Assembly: GCA_937921995.1 (NCBI GenBank)
Contig: CAKZVF010000172.1
Location: 1-46,049, forward strand
Reading direction: 5' to 3'
From: an uncultured Pirellulaceae bacterium
GTDB lineage: Bacteria > Planctomycetota > Planctomycetia > Pirellulales > Pirellulaceae
DNA length: 46,049 nucleotides
The translations under genes and the position numbers were made by a program. The notes below the pieces were generated by a model. It ran no database searches. It was not told the origin of the DNA and worked only from the letters and a program-made list of their open reading frames with translations. Of the stretch, positions 8,342-15,255 are shown piece after piece (the first letter of the stretch is position 1; each line of letters starts with the position of its first letter).

Positions 8342-8394
8342 TGTCCAGTGTTTTGGGATTTTTAAGTCCCGCCGGACATCTGATTTCAAAACAC
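8342..8394 (+). promoter_or_regulatory. Possible structured leader of the HAMP/Tad operon
   Basis: TGTCC (8342-8346) pairs with GGACA (8374-8378) and encloses a GGGA...TCCC hairpin (8355-8370). In the competing arrangement GTGTTTTG (8348-8355) pairs perfectly with CAAAACAC (8387-8394), crossing the first stem. The two are mutually exclusive or form a pseudoknot. The element ends 28 nt before the ATG at 8423. A regulatory role is inference. Confidence 0.35.
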
Positions 8395-8422
8395 GGATTC
8401 AGACTTTAAAAAAAGGGCAAAA

Positions 8423-8887
8423 ATGAATCGCAAAAGAAAACAAAAGTACGTAGATACAAACGTTCAAGGAGCACTCCTTCGTCGGATTCTCTTTCACTGG
8501 GTTGCATTTTTCTTTGTAACTGCATTGACAGTCATTCTGATGAAATCGCTGATCGGCGATATGAATCTCACCTTCATCGAGAACGTCAAAAACTCGATTG
8601 GTGAATTCAGTTTGGTGGCTGTGATTTTACTTTGTCTGTTTCCTGTATTCATGTTGGATACGGTCAGATTCAGTAACCGCTTCGTCGGGCCGATCGGACG
8701 CTTGCGTCGCCACTTGAAGGAACTTGGAGCCGAAAAAACAACGCAAAAATGCACATTCCGCGACAACGACTTCTGGTCAGAAATGGCGGATGAGTTCAAC
8801 AAAGTTGTTGACTTGGTTGACGAACAAGAGGCCGAGATCGCACGCTTGAAAGAGCAGTTGAGCAATTCAGGTGTCACGTCACGATAA
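8423..8887 (+). CDS. Two-pass membrane protein with HAMP domain
   Basis: The 154-residue protein starts at an ATG with AGGG upstream. It has a basic N-terminus, a membrane helix at about residues 22-45, a short outside loop and a second helix at about 65-83. A HAMP-like segment follows at about 84-140 (NRFVGPIGRLRRHLKELG, then FRDNDFWSEMADEFN), ending in a short coiled coil (EQEAEIARLKEQL). HAMP domains normally pass signals from a membrane sensor to a kinase or methyl-accepting domain, but here no output domain follows. It precedes the TadE gene by 76 bp on the same strand and is probably in the same transcription unit. A role as signal adaptor or assembly factor for the Tad-like proteins is inference. 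Confidence 0.82.
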   Translation: MNRKRKQKYVDTNVQGALLRRILFHWVAFFFVTALTVILMKSLIGDMNLTFIENVKNSIGEFSLVAVILLCLFPVFMLDTVRFSNRFVGPIGRLRRHLKELGAEKTTQKCTFRDNDFWSEMADEFNKVVDLVDEQEAEIARLKEQLSNSGVTSR

Positions 8888-8963
8888 TTAAAAGTTTGCT
8901 TTGTAACGAACGTTGCTACAAAGTATGGCTTACCGTTAATGGTCAATTCAAATTGAGACTTAG

Positions 8964-9395
8964 ATGAAAAAAGGCAAGCATAAAAGCGTCAACCGACGAC
9001 ATCGCAAACACGCCGGCAACCGTAAGGGCGCCGCGGTTGTTGAATTCGCGGTTTGTCTCCCTGTGATCATGCTGATCATGTTGGGGTCGATCGAAGCAGC
9101 GAACATGCTGTTTCTGAGACAAGCGTTGGTGCAGGCGTCTTATGAAGGTGCCAAAGCCGCGATCAAAAATGATTCAGACAACGCCTCCGTCACGCTGATC
9201 GCGAATCAGGTTGCTGCCGGCCGACGTTTGGAGGGGTTCACCGTGGAAACGATACCTGCGGATGTTTCGTCCGTTGCCCAAGGCGAATTGGTACGCGTCC
9301 GATCTACGGCTCCTGTAAACTCCAATAGCTTCATCTCCGGTACGGTCTTTCGCCAATTGGACCTTACCGCCGAAGCGGTAATGGTCAAAGAGTAA
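8964..9395 (+). CDS. TadE-like pseudopilin
   Basis: The 143-residue protein has a very basic N-terminus (about 25 residues rich in Lys, Arg and His) and then the TadE signature KGAAVVEFAVCLPVIMLIMLGSIE, including the Glu expected after the processing site in pseudopilins. One membrane helix is followed by an outside domain that starts with the family pattern QALVQASYEGAKAAI. TadE proteins are minor pseudopilins of tight-adherence (Flp) systems, matured by a TadV-type prepilin peptidase. The gene is followed by TadG-like and a second TadE-like gene on the same strand. The pilus ATPase, secretin and Flp pilin genes are not in this window. The ribosome-binding site is weak. Confidence 0.9.
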   Translation: MKKGKHKSVNRRHRKHAGNRKGAAVVEFAVCLPVIMLIMLGSIEAANMLFLRQALVQASYEGAKAAIKNDSDNASVTLIANQVAAGRRLEGFTVETIPADVSSVAQGELVRVRSTAPVNSNSFISGTVFRQLDLTAEAVMVKE

Positions 9396-9432
9396 ACGCA
9401 CAACCTGAGTAAACGCACAACCTTAGTAAACG
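9390..9432 (+). repeat. 17-bp tandem duplication at the end of TadE
   Basis: GAGTAAACGCACAACCT occurs twice in direct succession (9390-9406 and 9407-9423), followed by a third partial copy, TAGTAAACG. The first copy contains the TadE stop codon, so the duplication extends the 3' untranslated region rather than the protein. Confidence 0.9.
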
Positions 9433-9501
9433 TAGACTCTCGGCACCCCAACATCGACGTATTCAACTTGTCCCTGCCAATCCCTTCTTAGGATTATTGC
9501 T

Positions 9502-10536
9502 ATGAAAAATTCTGTTCTCAAACGTTTCCAACAACGCGATGGAGCTATGCTTCCGTTCATCGCTGTTGTGATTGTGATTTTGTTCGTCACCGCAGCCTTT
9601 GCGATCGACGTCGCGCGTGTCCACGTTACGCGCAGCGAACTGCGGACAGCCACCGACGCCGCCGCCAAAGCGGGCGTTGAAGCATTGGGACGCGAACAAT
9701 CCACTGCTGCTGCGACTGCGGCTGCCCTGGCGGTCGCGGAACAGAACATCGTCGCTGGCAAAGGAATGTTGCTGGAGCCAGACAATATTATCTTTGGAAC
9801 GTCCGGTCAGAGCCCCGACGGATCATTCTTTTTTAACGAAGGCGGAAGTCCACTGAACTCAGTGCGAGTCATCGGCGAAAAGACAAAAGGCTCACGCGCC
9901 GGTTCGGCAAGCCTCTTTTTCGCGCCGCTTTTTGGTGTCGCAGATTTCGAACCGATCCAAGTCGCAACGGCAACTCGCATTGACCGTGATATTGCCTTGG
10001 TTTTGGACGTTTCTGGTTCCATGGCATCCAACGGACGATTCAAAGCCCTGTCTAATGCGTTAGACGTGTTCCTTGCCGAACTTGACGAAACCCCACAGCG
10101 CGAAAATCTTAGTTTGACTGTCTACAGCACGACCGAGCGAAAAGTCCAAGAACTGACACCCGACCTGAACCAGATTCGCGAAGCGTTTGCGAACGAAGGG
10201 CCGGGCGGTTTCACTGGAATTGGTCAGGGTTTGGAAACCGGACTGGATTCCATCTTGAACGACCCTAATGCTCGCCCGTTTGCTCTGAAGTCGATCATCG
10301 TGATGACTGACGGAAGGCAGAATCGCGGAATTAGTCCTGAATTGGTCGCCCCGCGTGCGAGAGACGCTGGCGTTGTCGTCCACACGATTACGTTCGGTCG
10401 AGGTGCCAATGAAGAATTGATGGCGGAAGTCGCCGACATTGCTGGAGGTATTCATCTGCACGCGAAAAACAATCCGGAGCTGATCGAAGCGTTCCAAACG
10501 ATCGCAAAACAACTGCAAGTCTTATTGATTGAGTAG
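9502..10536 (+). CDS. TadG-like protein with von Willebrand A domain
   Basis: The 344-residue protein starts at an ATG with AGGA upstream. Residues 8-60 match the TadE/G-like N-terminus (QQRDGAMLPFIAVVIVILFV, then IDVARVHVTRSELRTATDAAA), which anchors it in the membrane. A von Willebrand A domain fills residues 162-340. Its metal site is visible as DVSGS at 169-173, with the Thr of GFTGIGQGLETG and the Asp of VMTDGRQ as further ligands. TadG proteins act in Flp pilus assembly or adhesion at the envelope, and the intact metal site suggests ligand binding. It is flanked by two TadE-like genes, with a 52-bp gap to the start of the next one. Confidence 0.92.
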   Translation: MKNSVLKRFQQRDGAMLPFIAVVIVILFVTAAFAIDVARVHVTRSELRTATDAAAKAGVEALGREQSTAAATAAALAVAEQNIVAGKGMLLEPDNIIFGTSGQSPDGSFFFNEGGSPLNSVRVIGEKTKGSRAGSASLFFAPLFGVADFEPIQVATATRIDRDIALVLDVSGSMASNGRFKALSNALDVFLAELDETPQRENLSLTVYSTTERKVQELTPDLNQIREAFANEGPGGFTGIGQGLETGLDSILNDPNARPFALKSIIVMTDGRQNRGISPELVAPRARDAGVVVHTITFGRGANEELMAEVADIAGGIHLHAKNNPELIEAFQTIAKQLQVLLIE

Positions 10537-10588
10537 AATCTTAGGTCCTGCCACTCATGCTATCCATTCTTTTATCTTCGAGTCTACT

Positions 10589-10987
10589 ATGTTCAGAAAA
10601 TTAAAAAAGCGATCACAGGGCGTTGTTACTGTCGAGGTCGCATTGTGCTTGCCGGTCCTGATGGCGATCCTGATGGGATCCTACGAACTGGCCCGAGCGA
10701 ACATGATGATGCACTCGACCGAAAGCGCGGCCTACGAAGGGGCACGCGTGGGAATCATTCCCGGCGCTACGCCTGAGTCAGTGCGGACGGCGGTCGCTGG
10801 AGTGTTGAGATCGGTCGGTGTGAAAACGTTTGATGTTCAAATCTCGCCTACGGTGATCACCAACCAAACCGAAGACATCGAAGTCGAGGTGTCAGTTCCT
10901 CTGAGAGCCAATTTGGCCCTGCCGACGTTTTTCATCCAAGACCCAACCTTTCGCGGGACTTGTACGCTCAAACGTGAAACGCTGTAG
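10589..10987 (+). CDS. Second TadE-like pseudopilin
   Basis: The 132-residue protein is read from the ATG at 10589 (MFRKLKKRSQGVVTVEVALC). A TTG at 10529 would overlap the TadG end and add 20 residues unlike a signal, so it is not used. The N-terminus has the pseudopilin pattern: basic residues, Gly, then a hydrophobic helix with an early Glu (TVEVALCLPVLMAILMGSYE), followed by the family stretch MHSTESAAYEGARVGI. It shares only this N-terminal pattern with the first TadE, so the two probably form a heteromeric minor pseudopilin pair. A strong terminator lies 37 bp after the stop, marking the end of the unit that begins with the HAMP gene. Confidence 0.9.
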   Translation: MFRKLKKRSQGVVTVEVALCLPVLMAILMGSYELARANMMMHSTESAAYEGARVGIIPGATPESVRTAVAGVLRSVGVKTFDVQISPTVITNQTEDIEVEVSVPLRANLALPTFFIQDPTFRGTCTLKRETL

Positions 10988-11024
10988 TCAACGTCAGGTA
11001 CAAACCTAATCCCCCGATTCCACG

Positions 11025-11055
11025 GCCTTCGTAATTTTACGAAGGCTTTTCTTTT
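11025..11055 (+). terminator. Rho-independent terminator of the Tad-like unit
   Basis: GCCTTCGTAA pairs perfectly with TTACGAAGGC and is followed by TTTTCTTTT on the plus strand, shortly after the second TadE stop codon. Confidence 0.92.
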
Positions 11056-11120
11056 GCGCGTGAAGCATTGCGGTAGGTTGTGGGGGGCAGGTTCTTATCG
11101 GTTGCGGGGCGTTCCATACC

Positions 11121-11313
11121 CCACAAGTCTTAAGCTACGCTTCCGTCGGGCTTGCCCCGGTCGGCGCGGGCAACTGGCAGGCTACAAGAACACAAGACAA
11201 GCCCGAAGGAGAGCTGTTTGCCAAGAGAATGGTGGTGGTAGCTTGTCAGTTGTGATTCCGACCGGGACGAGCCCAACGGAAATCCAGGATTCAAAAATGA
11301 TGCGGGGGTATAA
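11121..11313. repeat. Palindromic dispersed element A, short copy
   Basis: About 193 bp, closely matching 35481-35756 apart from an 83-bp segment missing here. The ends are inverted modules: TTCCGTCGGGCTTGCCCCGG from 11141, with its reverse-complement version CCGGGACGAGCCCAACGG at 11262-11279. The interior holds shared stretches such as GGCTACAAGAACACA and GTAGCTTGTCAGTTGTGATT. It contains no gene. The paired inverted modules recall REP/REPIN elements. Frames crossing it on both strands are not genes. Confidence 0.85.
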
Positions 11314-11384
11314 GCAGGCAGCGGGTCTGAGATGCTCAAACATCTTGTGCGAATCGGCTCTCGGAACAGTTGACGCGAGAGCCG

Positions 11385-12398
11385 CTACTGGGGCAGGGTT
11401 TGAGGGCTGGCGGATTTCAGCTGGCTGGAAGACATCAGCCACACCACCCAGCCGATCAGCGACACCGATAGAATGCAAAGGCGATAGCCCAGCGCCACCA
11501 ATAGGCCACCGTCGCGTCCGAAGCAACTGTAGAGGTAAGCCAAAGCCGCTTCCATACCGCCGATTCCTCCGGGCAGGGGAAGTGAATTGGCGACCATGGA
11601 AATCGGGGCGATCACGAAATGGTCGCTGAGCGTCGGCGGGGATGACAAAATTGAGAGCCCAACCAGATAGATGGTCACGCCGAACATGGTGTTGGTGAAA
11701 ACGCTGAATAGAATCGCTTTGACGATGACTATTTTGCGTTGGCCGTAAAGCGCCGCGGCGTCCATAACCCTCTCCAGCATATTCCAAATCTTTGGAAGCT
11801 TGGTAGCCCAACGTACCACTTTCCAATGCTTCAAACCCGGCACAAACAACATCACTAGCAGTGCGACGCATCCACATATTGATGCCACACCAGCAAAGTT
11901 ACACCCAAACTCAATGGCCTGTTTTTCGATCGAGTCCTCGCCGGGAACTCCGTTGATCCCGCAGGCAATGGCCGCGAACCCACACATCACGATCAATCCA
12001 ATAACGCGATCAATGAAGACGCTGAGAATGGCTTCGGGGATACGGCCGGGCGAATGACGCGCCGCGTAAAATGCTCTCAGCGAATCACCGCCGACCACGC
12101 CGATTGTCACGACGTTGAAGAAGGTTCCAATGAAACCTAATTGAATCGCGGCCAAGGTATCCATTTCCAGCCCGATCGCGACGGCCAACTGCTGCCAACG
12201 AAGGTAACTGGATAAAATGGCCAGCAACATCGTCAGCAGTGCTAAAGCAAGCCAGTGATAACCAAGGGGCGTATCAGCGAACAACAGAAATTGATCGCGG
12301 TATTTGTAGACCAGGATCGCCAAGATACCCACCGATGCGCAGTACTTCGCGACCGTTAGAAGCTTCGGTTTCTTTGGTGTTATGGGGTCTTGAGTCAA
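11385..12398 (-). CDS. Flippase-like membrane protein (lysylphosphatidylglycerol synthase TM family)
   Basis: The 337-residue integral membrane protein has about eight hydrophobic helices and the features of the LPG_synthase_TM (UPF0104) family: SSYLRWQQLAVAIGL, then FFNVVTIGVVGGDSLRAFYAAR, then FIDRVIGLIVM, and near the C-terminus PISMVANSLPLPGGIGGMEAAL. Members are the flippase-like part of MprF or stand alone in bacteria where they are thought to move lipids or lipid-linked molecules. There is no synthase domain. It lies 96 bp downstream of the FIST gene on the same strand and could be cotranscribed. The natural substrate cannot be told from the sequence. Confidence 0.88.
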   Translation of the reverse strand: MTQDPITPKKPKLLTVAKYCASVGILAILVYKYRDQFLLFADTPLGYHWLALALLTMLLAILSSYLRWQQLAVAIGLEMDTLAAIQLGFIGTFFNVVTIGVVGGDSLRAFYAARHSPGRIPEAILSVFIDRVIGLIVMCGFAAIACGINGVPGEDSIEKQAIEFGCNFAGVASICGCVALLVMLFVPGLKHWKVVRWATKLPKIWNMLERVMDAAALYGQRKIVIVKAILFSVFTNTMFGVTIYLVGLSILSSPPTLSDHFVIAPISMVANSLPLPGGIGGMEAALAYLYSCFGRDGGLLVALGYRLCILSVSLIGWVVWLMSSSQLKSASPQTLPQ

Positions 12399-12494
12399 CG
12401 AAGAGTGAGGGCGTTAAATGGGTGGCGTAGTAGGTGGCCAAATAGGCTGCGAATTCGGTTGGTCGTTCAAACCATTATTTTGATTCGAGCCGCC

Positions 12495-13703
12495 CTAATG
12501 GAAAAGGGCGATACTGGCGGTAAACCCGTGTAAAAAATTGGAACATCCCACATAACCGAACTCACCGGCCGCGAAAAAACCGGCCGTCGCGACGTCGCCC
12601 ACGATCTCATCCACCAGCGCCGCGTCATGATGGGGCTGCTGGAAGAGATTCGATCCGCGTCCGTTACAGGTGAAAATGAGTGCCGCGGCAGGAGGCGCAT
12701 TCGATGGCGTTGGCTCCGATTGTTTTTTGATTTCTTTTTCCAGCATCGACCGCAATTCAATCGAGGCCGAAACCTGGTCTCGAATATGGAACTGGACCGT
12801 GCGGCCTTTACGGATGTAGTCGCCGACGGTGATGGTGCTGGTTTCTTCGTCGATGCCGATCACGTTCCGTATTAAAAAGTCGCCATATTGAAATTCGTCT
12901 TTCAACTCGGTCATCGCAATGCCAATATGCAGCCCTTGTTCGACTCGCGCCTGGTCTTGGGTCGGCAGCGCGGAGTAGATCTGTTTGATGACGTCCAAGG
13001 CGGGTTGTCCGCCCAGAGTGCCGATGGTATTTCGTTCGCTGTCGGTGACGATGAAAGTGCTGCCAATCGGGCGACAGCCTTGGGAAACGACCGTAGAAAC
13101 GGGGACCCCTGAAATCCTGACGGCAACTGCCCCGTGGTCGTAGCAGTCGCCGTTTAGCATCAACCGCGCATCGGATGGGTTGAGCCCACTGTCACAGACG
13201 CCACCAGCCACGCGGACGCCGGGATGATTTGCGTTCATGTAATCCAGTAACCCATCGGCGGGAAAGCTGTAGGCTTCGGACAGCATGATCAACACGGAGT
13301 CCTCCTCCCAGCCATCCTTTGGCAGTCCAGAAAATTCCGAACGTCCGTCTTGGGTTTGGAGCGCGAGAAACATGGGGGTGAATTTTGCGTCTGGGCAGTG
13401 GGCGGCCCAAAGGCTAATGCCCATTGCGTTTTCCAGCTCTTGATTGCCCCCGATCAGCGATTGGCAGGTGACGCCCAGCACCGTTTTTGCCTTGGTCAAA
13501 TCACCGATACGTTTCATCGCGCTGTCAAATTCTTCAGGCGGATATCCTCCGACGAAAGCGATGACTAAATCGGTTGTGAGGTCAGTGACGGCTCCCGTCG
13601 ATTTCTCAGAAAATTGTTCGTTGACCAGCATGCAGCACTGTGTCACTGCCAATCCAATATCTGGCGATTGGCAAACGGCGGCGGCGTAATTGTTCGTGGC
13701 CAT
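12495..13703 (-). CDS. FIST domain protein
   Basis: The 402-residue protein covers FIST_N (about residues 20-220) and FIST_C (about 225-385), with no signal peptide and no fused kinase or diguanylate cyclase. Recognisable parts are DLVIAFVGGYPPEEFDSAM near the start, GVTCQSLIGG, VAGGVCDSGL, SQGCRPIGSTFIVTDSERN at the domain boundary, and the closing FTCNGRGSNLF and TAGFFAAGEFGYVGCSNFLHGFT segments. FIST domains are thought to be intracellular sensors of small ligands, perhaps amino acids. Stand-alone FIST proteins of this length are common in planctomycetes. It is divergent from the Coa1-like gene and upstream of the flippase-like gene. Confidence 0.93.
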   Translation of the reverse strand: MATNNYAAAVCQSPDIGLAVTQCCMLVNEQFSEKSTGAVTDLTTDLVIAFVGGYPPEEFDSAMKRIGDLTKAKTVLGVTCQSLIGGNQELENAMGISLWAAHCPDAKFTPMFLALQTQDGRSEFSGLPKDGWEEDSVLIMLSEAYSFPADGLLDYMNANHPGVRVAGGVCDSGLNPSDARLMLNGDCYDHGAVAVRISGVPVSTVVSQGCRPIGSTFIVTDSERNTIGTLGGQPALDVIKQIYSALPTQDQARVEQGLHIGIAMTELKDEFQYGDFLIRNVIGIDEETSTITVGDYIRKGRTVQFHIRDQVSASIELRSMLEKEIKKQSEPTPSNAPPAAALIFTCNGRGSNLFQQPHHDAALVDEIVGDVATAGFFAAGEFGYVGCSNFLHGFTASIALFH

Positions 13704-13908
13704 GGAAGAGTCCGATTGCGAGTCCGTTGCAAATTTCGCTGCGCCGCCCCCAATTATTTGGGCCAGTGATCGCCGCAGGTACTAAGGATGTCTCTGATAA
13801 ACAAAGGCGTGCGTGCGACTACTTTAAGACCATCGGCAAATTGGTACAATTGGAGGCTGGAGTTTAAACGCTTGGTAGTAACGCGATTCAAAATAGCGAG
13901 AATTTTCA

Positions 13909-14367
13909 ATGGATGAGATGCCTAATCAGATTAACCTTGAGCCCAAGAAGTCAAAAAACAAGCTGCTGATTTTCGGCGGGCTTGGCTGCGGATTGCTTCT
14001 TTTGCTCTGCGTCGGTGGCTTCGGAATGCTTGCCTACTTTGGAAGCGGACTGGCACAAGACATCGTACAAGAGATGGCCAGTATCGAAGGTAGCTTGAAA
14101 ACTTCCGAAGAAGTCATCGCTGCGGTCGGTAGCCCCGTCGAAGTAACGCCTGGCCAGCCCACCCAAAGTCAAGTAGACGGCGTCGCGTACATGAATTTTA
14201 ACGGAACCGTCTCCGGCCCCGATGGGACAGGAACCTACGAGGCGAAGTTTATCGTCGCAGGCATGGAGGGCATTGACCTTCAATCATTGACGGTGGATGT
14301 CGGTGGCCAGCGGATCGAAGTCGGCGCAGAAGACGAGCTTGATTTGGGGATTATTTCCGGCGAGTGA
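13909..14367 (+). CDS. Coa1-like single-pass membrane protein
   Basis: The 152-residue protein has a short charged N-terminus (LEPKKSKNK), one membrane helix at about residues 19-46 that is rich in Gly, Leu and Cys, and a C-terminal domain outside the membrane. That domain follows the Coa1 family pattern: SEEVIAAVGSPVEV, then GVAYMNFNGTVSGPDGTGTYEA, then LQSLTVDVGGQRIEV. Coa1 helps cytochrome oxidase assembly in mitochondria. Bacterial relatives with this fold are widespread, and their role is mostly untested. No oxidase genes are nearby, so involvement in respiration is only suggested by the family name. Confidence 0.75.
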   Translation: MDEMPNQINLEPKKSKNKLLIFGGLGCGLLLLLCVGGFGMLAYFGSGLAQDIVQEMASIEGSLKTSEEVIAAVGSPVEVTPGQPTQSQVDGVAYMNFNGTVSGPDGTGTYEAKFIVAGMEGIDLQSLTVDVGGQRIEVGAEDELDLGIISGE

Positions 14368-14472
14368 TCGGCGGCGTTTGGATTCAGTGCGAACTGCGAC
14401 GTTCGAACTGAGTAACCCGAACCGCGTCTCCCGAAATGAGTAATCAGATTTCTTCCGATTGCTCATGTCAAT

Positions 14473-14512
14473 TTTCAACGAACACATTTTTCAACGAACA
14501 CATTTTACACGA
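14473..14512 (+). repeat. Tandem duplication upstream of tpx
   Basis: The stretch TTTTCAACGAACACATTTT is present twice back to back with a shared T-run, just before the thiol peroxidase gene and possibly inside its leader. Confidence 0.85.
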
Positions 14513-14531
14513 TTAACTTAGGAACACATTG

Positions 14532-15029
14532 ATGGCTGATATTACTCTCAAAGGCAACGCCTGCAAAACATGTGGCGACTTACCCGCGGTTGGTTCTGCG
14601 GCACCAGGATTCACTTTAGTCGGTGGAGATCTGGCCGACGTGACGCTCGAATCTTTCAAAGGCAAGAAAGTCGTGCTGAACATCGTGCCCAGTTTCGACA
14701 CCGGAACCTGTGCGACCAGCGTGAAAACGTTTAATTCGAAGGTCGGAGACATGGGCGGCGCGGTTGTTGTCAACGTCTCGAAAGATTTACCGTTCGCGCA
14801 AGGTCGTTTCTGCACCGCCGAAGGCGTCGAACATGTGACCAGCGTTTCGGCGTTTCGTTGCTCCGGTTTTGACAAAGCCTACGGCGTTGGAATCGAAGAC
14901 GGTCCTCTGAAGGGACTGCTGGCTCGCGCAGTTGTCGTCATCGACGCCGATGGCAAAGTGGCTTACACCGAATTGGTTCCCGAGATCGTCGACGAACCCA
15001 ATTACGACGCGGCGATTGCGGCACTGTAA
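14532..15029 (+). CDS. tpx: Thiol peroxidase
   Basis: Tpx reduces hydrogen peroxide and alkyl hydroperoxides with electrons from thioredoxin. The start is taken as the ATG at 14532, not the TTG just before it; AGGA lies upstream. The 165-residue product has the normal length. The peroxidatic Cys is Cys60 in PSFDTGTCATSV with the conserved Thr57, the resolving Cys is Cys94 in GRFCTAEGVEHV, and the C-terminal ARAVVVIDADGKV strand is typical. An oddity is an N-terminal CxxC (Cys11 and Cys14, NACKTCGDL), where the E. coli protein has no cysteine. The gene stands alone and ends at a bidirectional terminator shared with the methyltransferase gene. Confidence 0.96.
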   Translation: MADITLKGNACKTCGDLPAVGSAAPGFTLVGGDLADVTLESFKGKKVVLNIVPSFDTGTCATSVKTFNSKVGDMGGAVVVNVSKDLPFAQGRFCTAEGVEHVTSVSAFRCSGFDKAYGVGIEDGPLKGLLARAVVVIDADGKVAYTELVPEIVDEPNYDAAIAAL

Positions 15030-15082
15030 AATGTAGGACAACCCAGTCTTGAGAACGTCGATTCTGAGGGGGGGGCTTCTGA

Positions 15083-15165
15083 GGGAGGTCGAGGCTCCGC
15101 CCGAGACCTATGAAACATTGACGTGGTACTCATTAGTTGGGTCTTGGTCGGAGCCTCGACCTCCC
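15083..15165. repeat. 17-bp perfect inverted repeat
   Basis: GGGAGGTCGAGGCTCCG at 15083-15099 and its exact complement CGGAGCCTCGACCTCCC at 15149-15165 enclose 49 bp. It lies between tpx and its terminator and is not itself a terminator, having no T-run. It looks like a short palindromic dispersed element. Confidence 0.8.
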
Positions 15166-15184
15166 ATCTAAAGAGACAACTAAC

Positions 15185-15225
15185 AAAAAAACGCGGGTTA
15201 GGCTTGATGCCTAACCCGCGTTTTT
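15185..15225. terminator. Bidirectional rho-independent terminator
   Basis: CGCGGGTTAGGC pairs with GCCTAACCCGCG over a TTGAT loop. A-run and T-run flank the stem on both sides, so it can stop transcription of tpx (plus) and of the methyltransferase gene (minus), whose stops lie on either side. Confidence 0.95.
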
Positions 15226-15255
15226 CTATGTGACAAATGTTTCTCTGTTCCCTGC

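Larger units (their letters stand above)
7874..8422. other. Intergenic region upstream of HAMP/Tad genes
   Basis: This gap between divergent genes shows no credible coding sequence. It holds an 8-bp-stem element at 7910-7982 and a structured stretch at 8342-8394 just before the HAMP gene, both listed separately. No convincing promoter was recognised. Confidence 0.5.

Noticed and set aside
11054..11877. Open frames on both strands across the short palindromic element
   Set aside because: They cross the repeat and antisense of the flippase-like gene and lack any protein similarity pattern.
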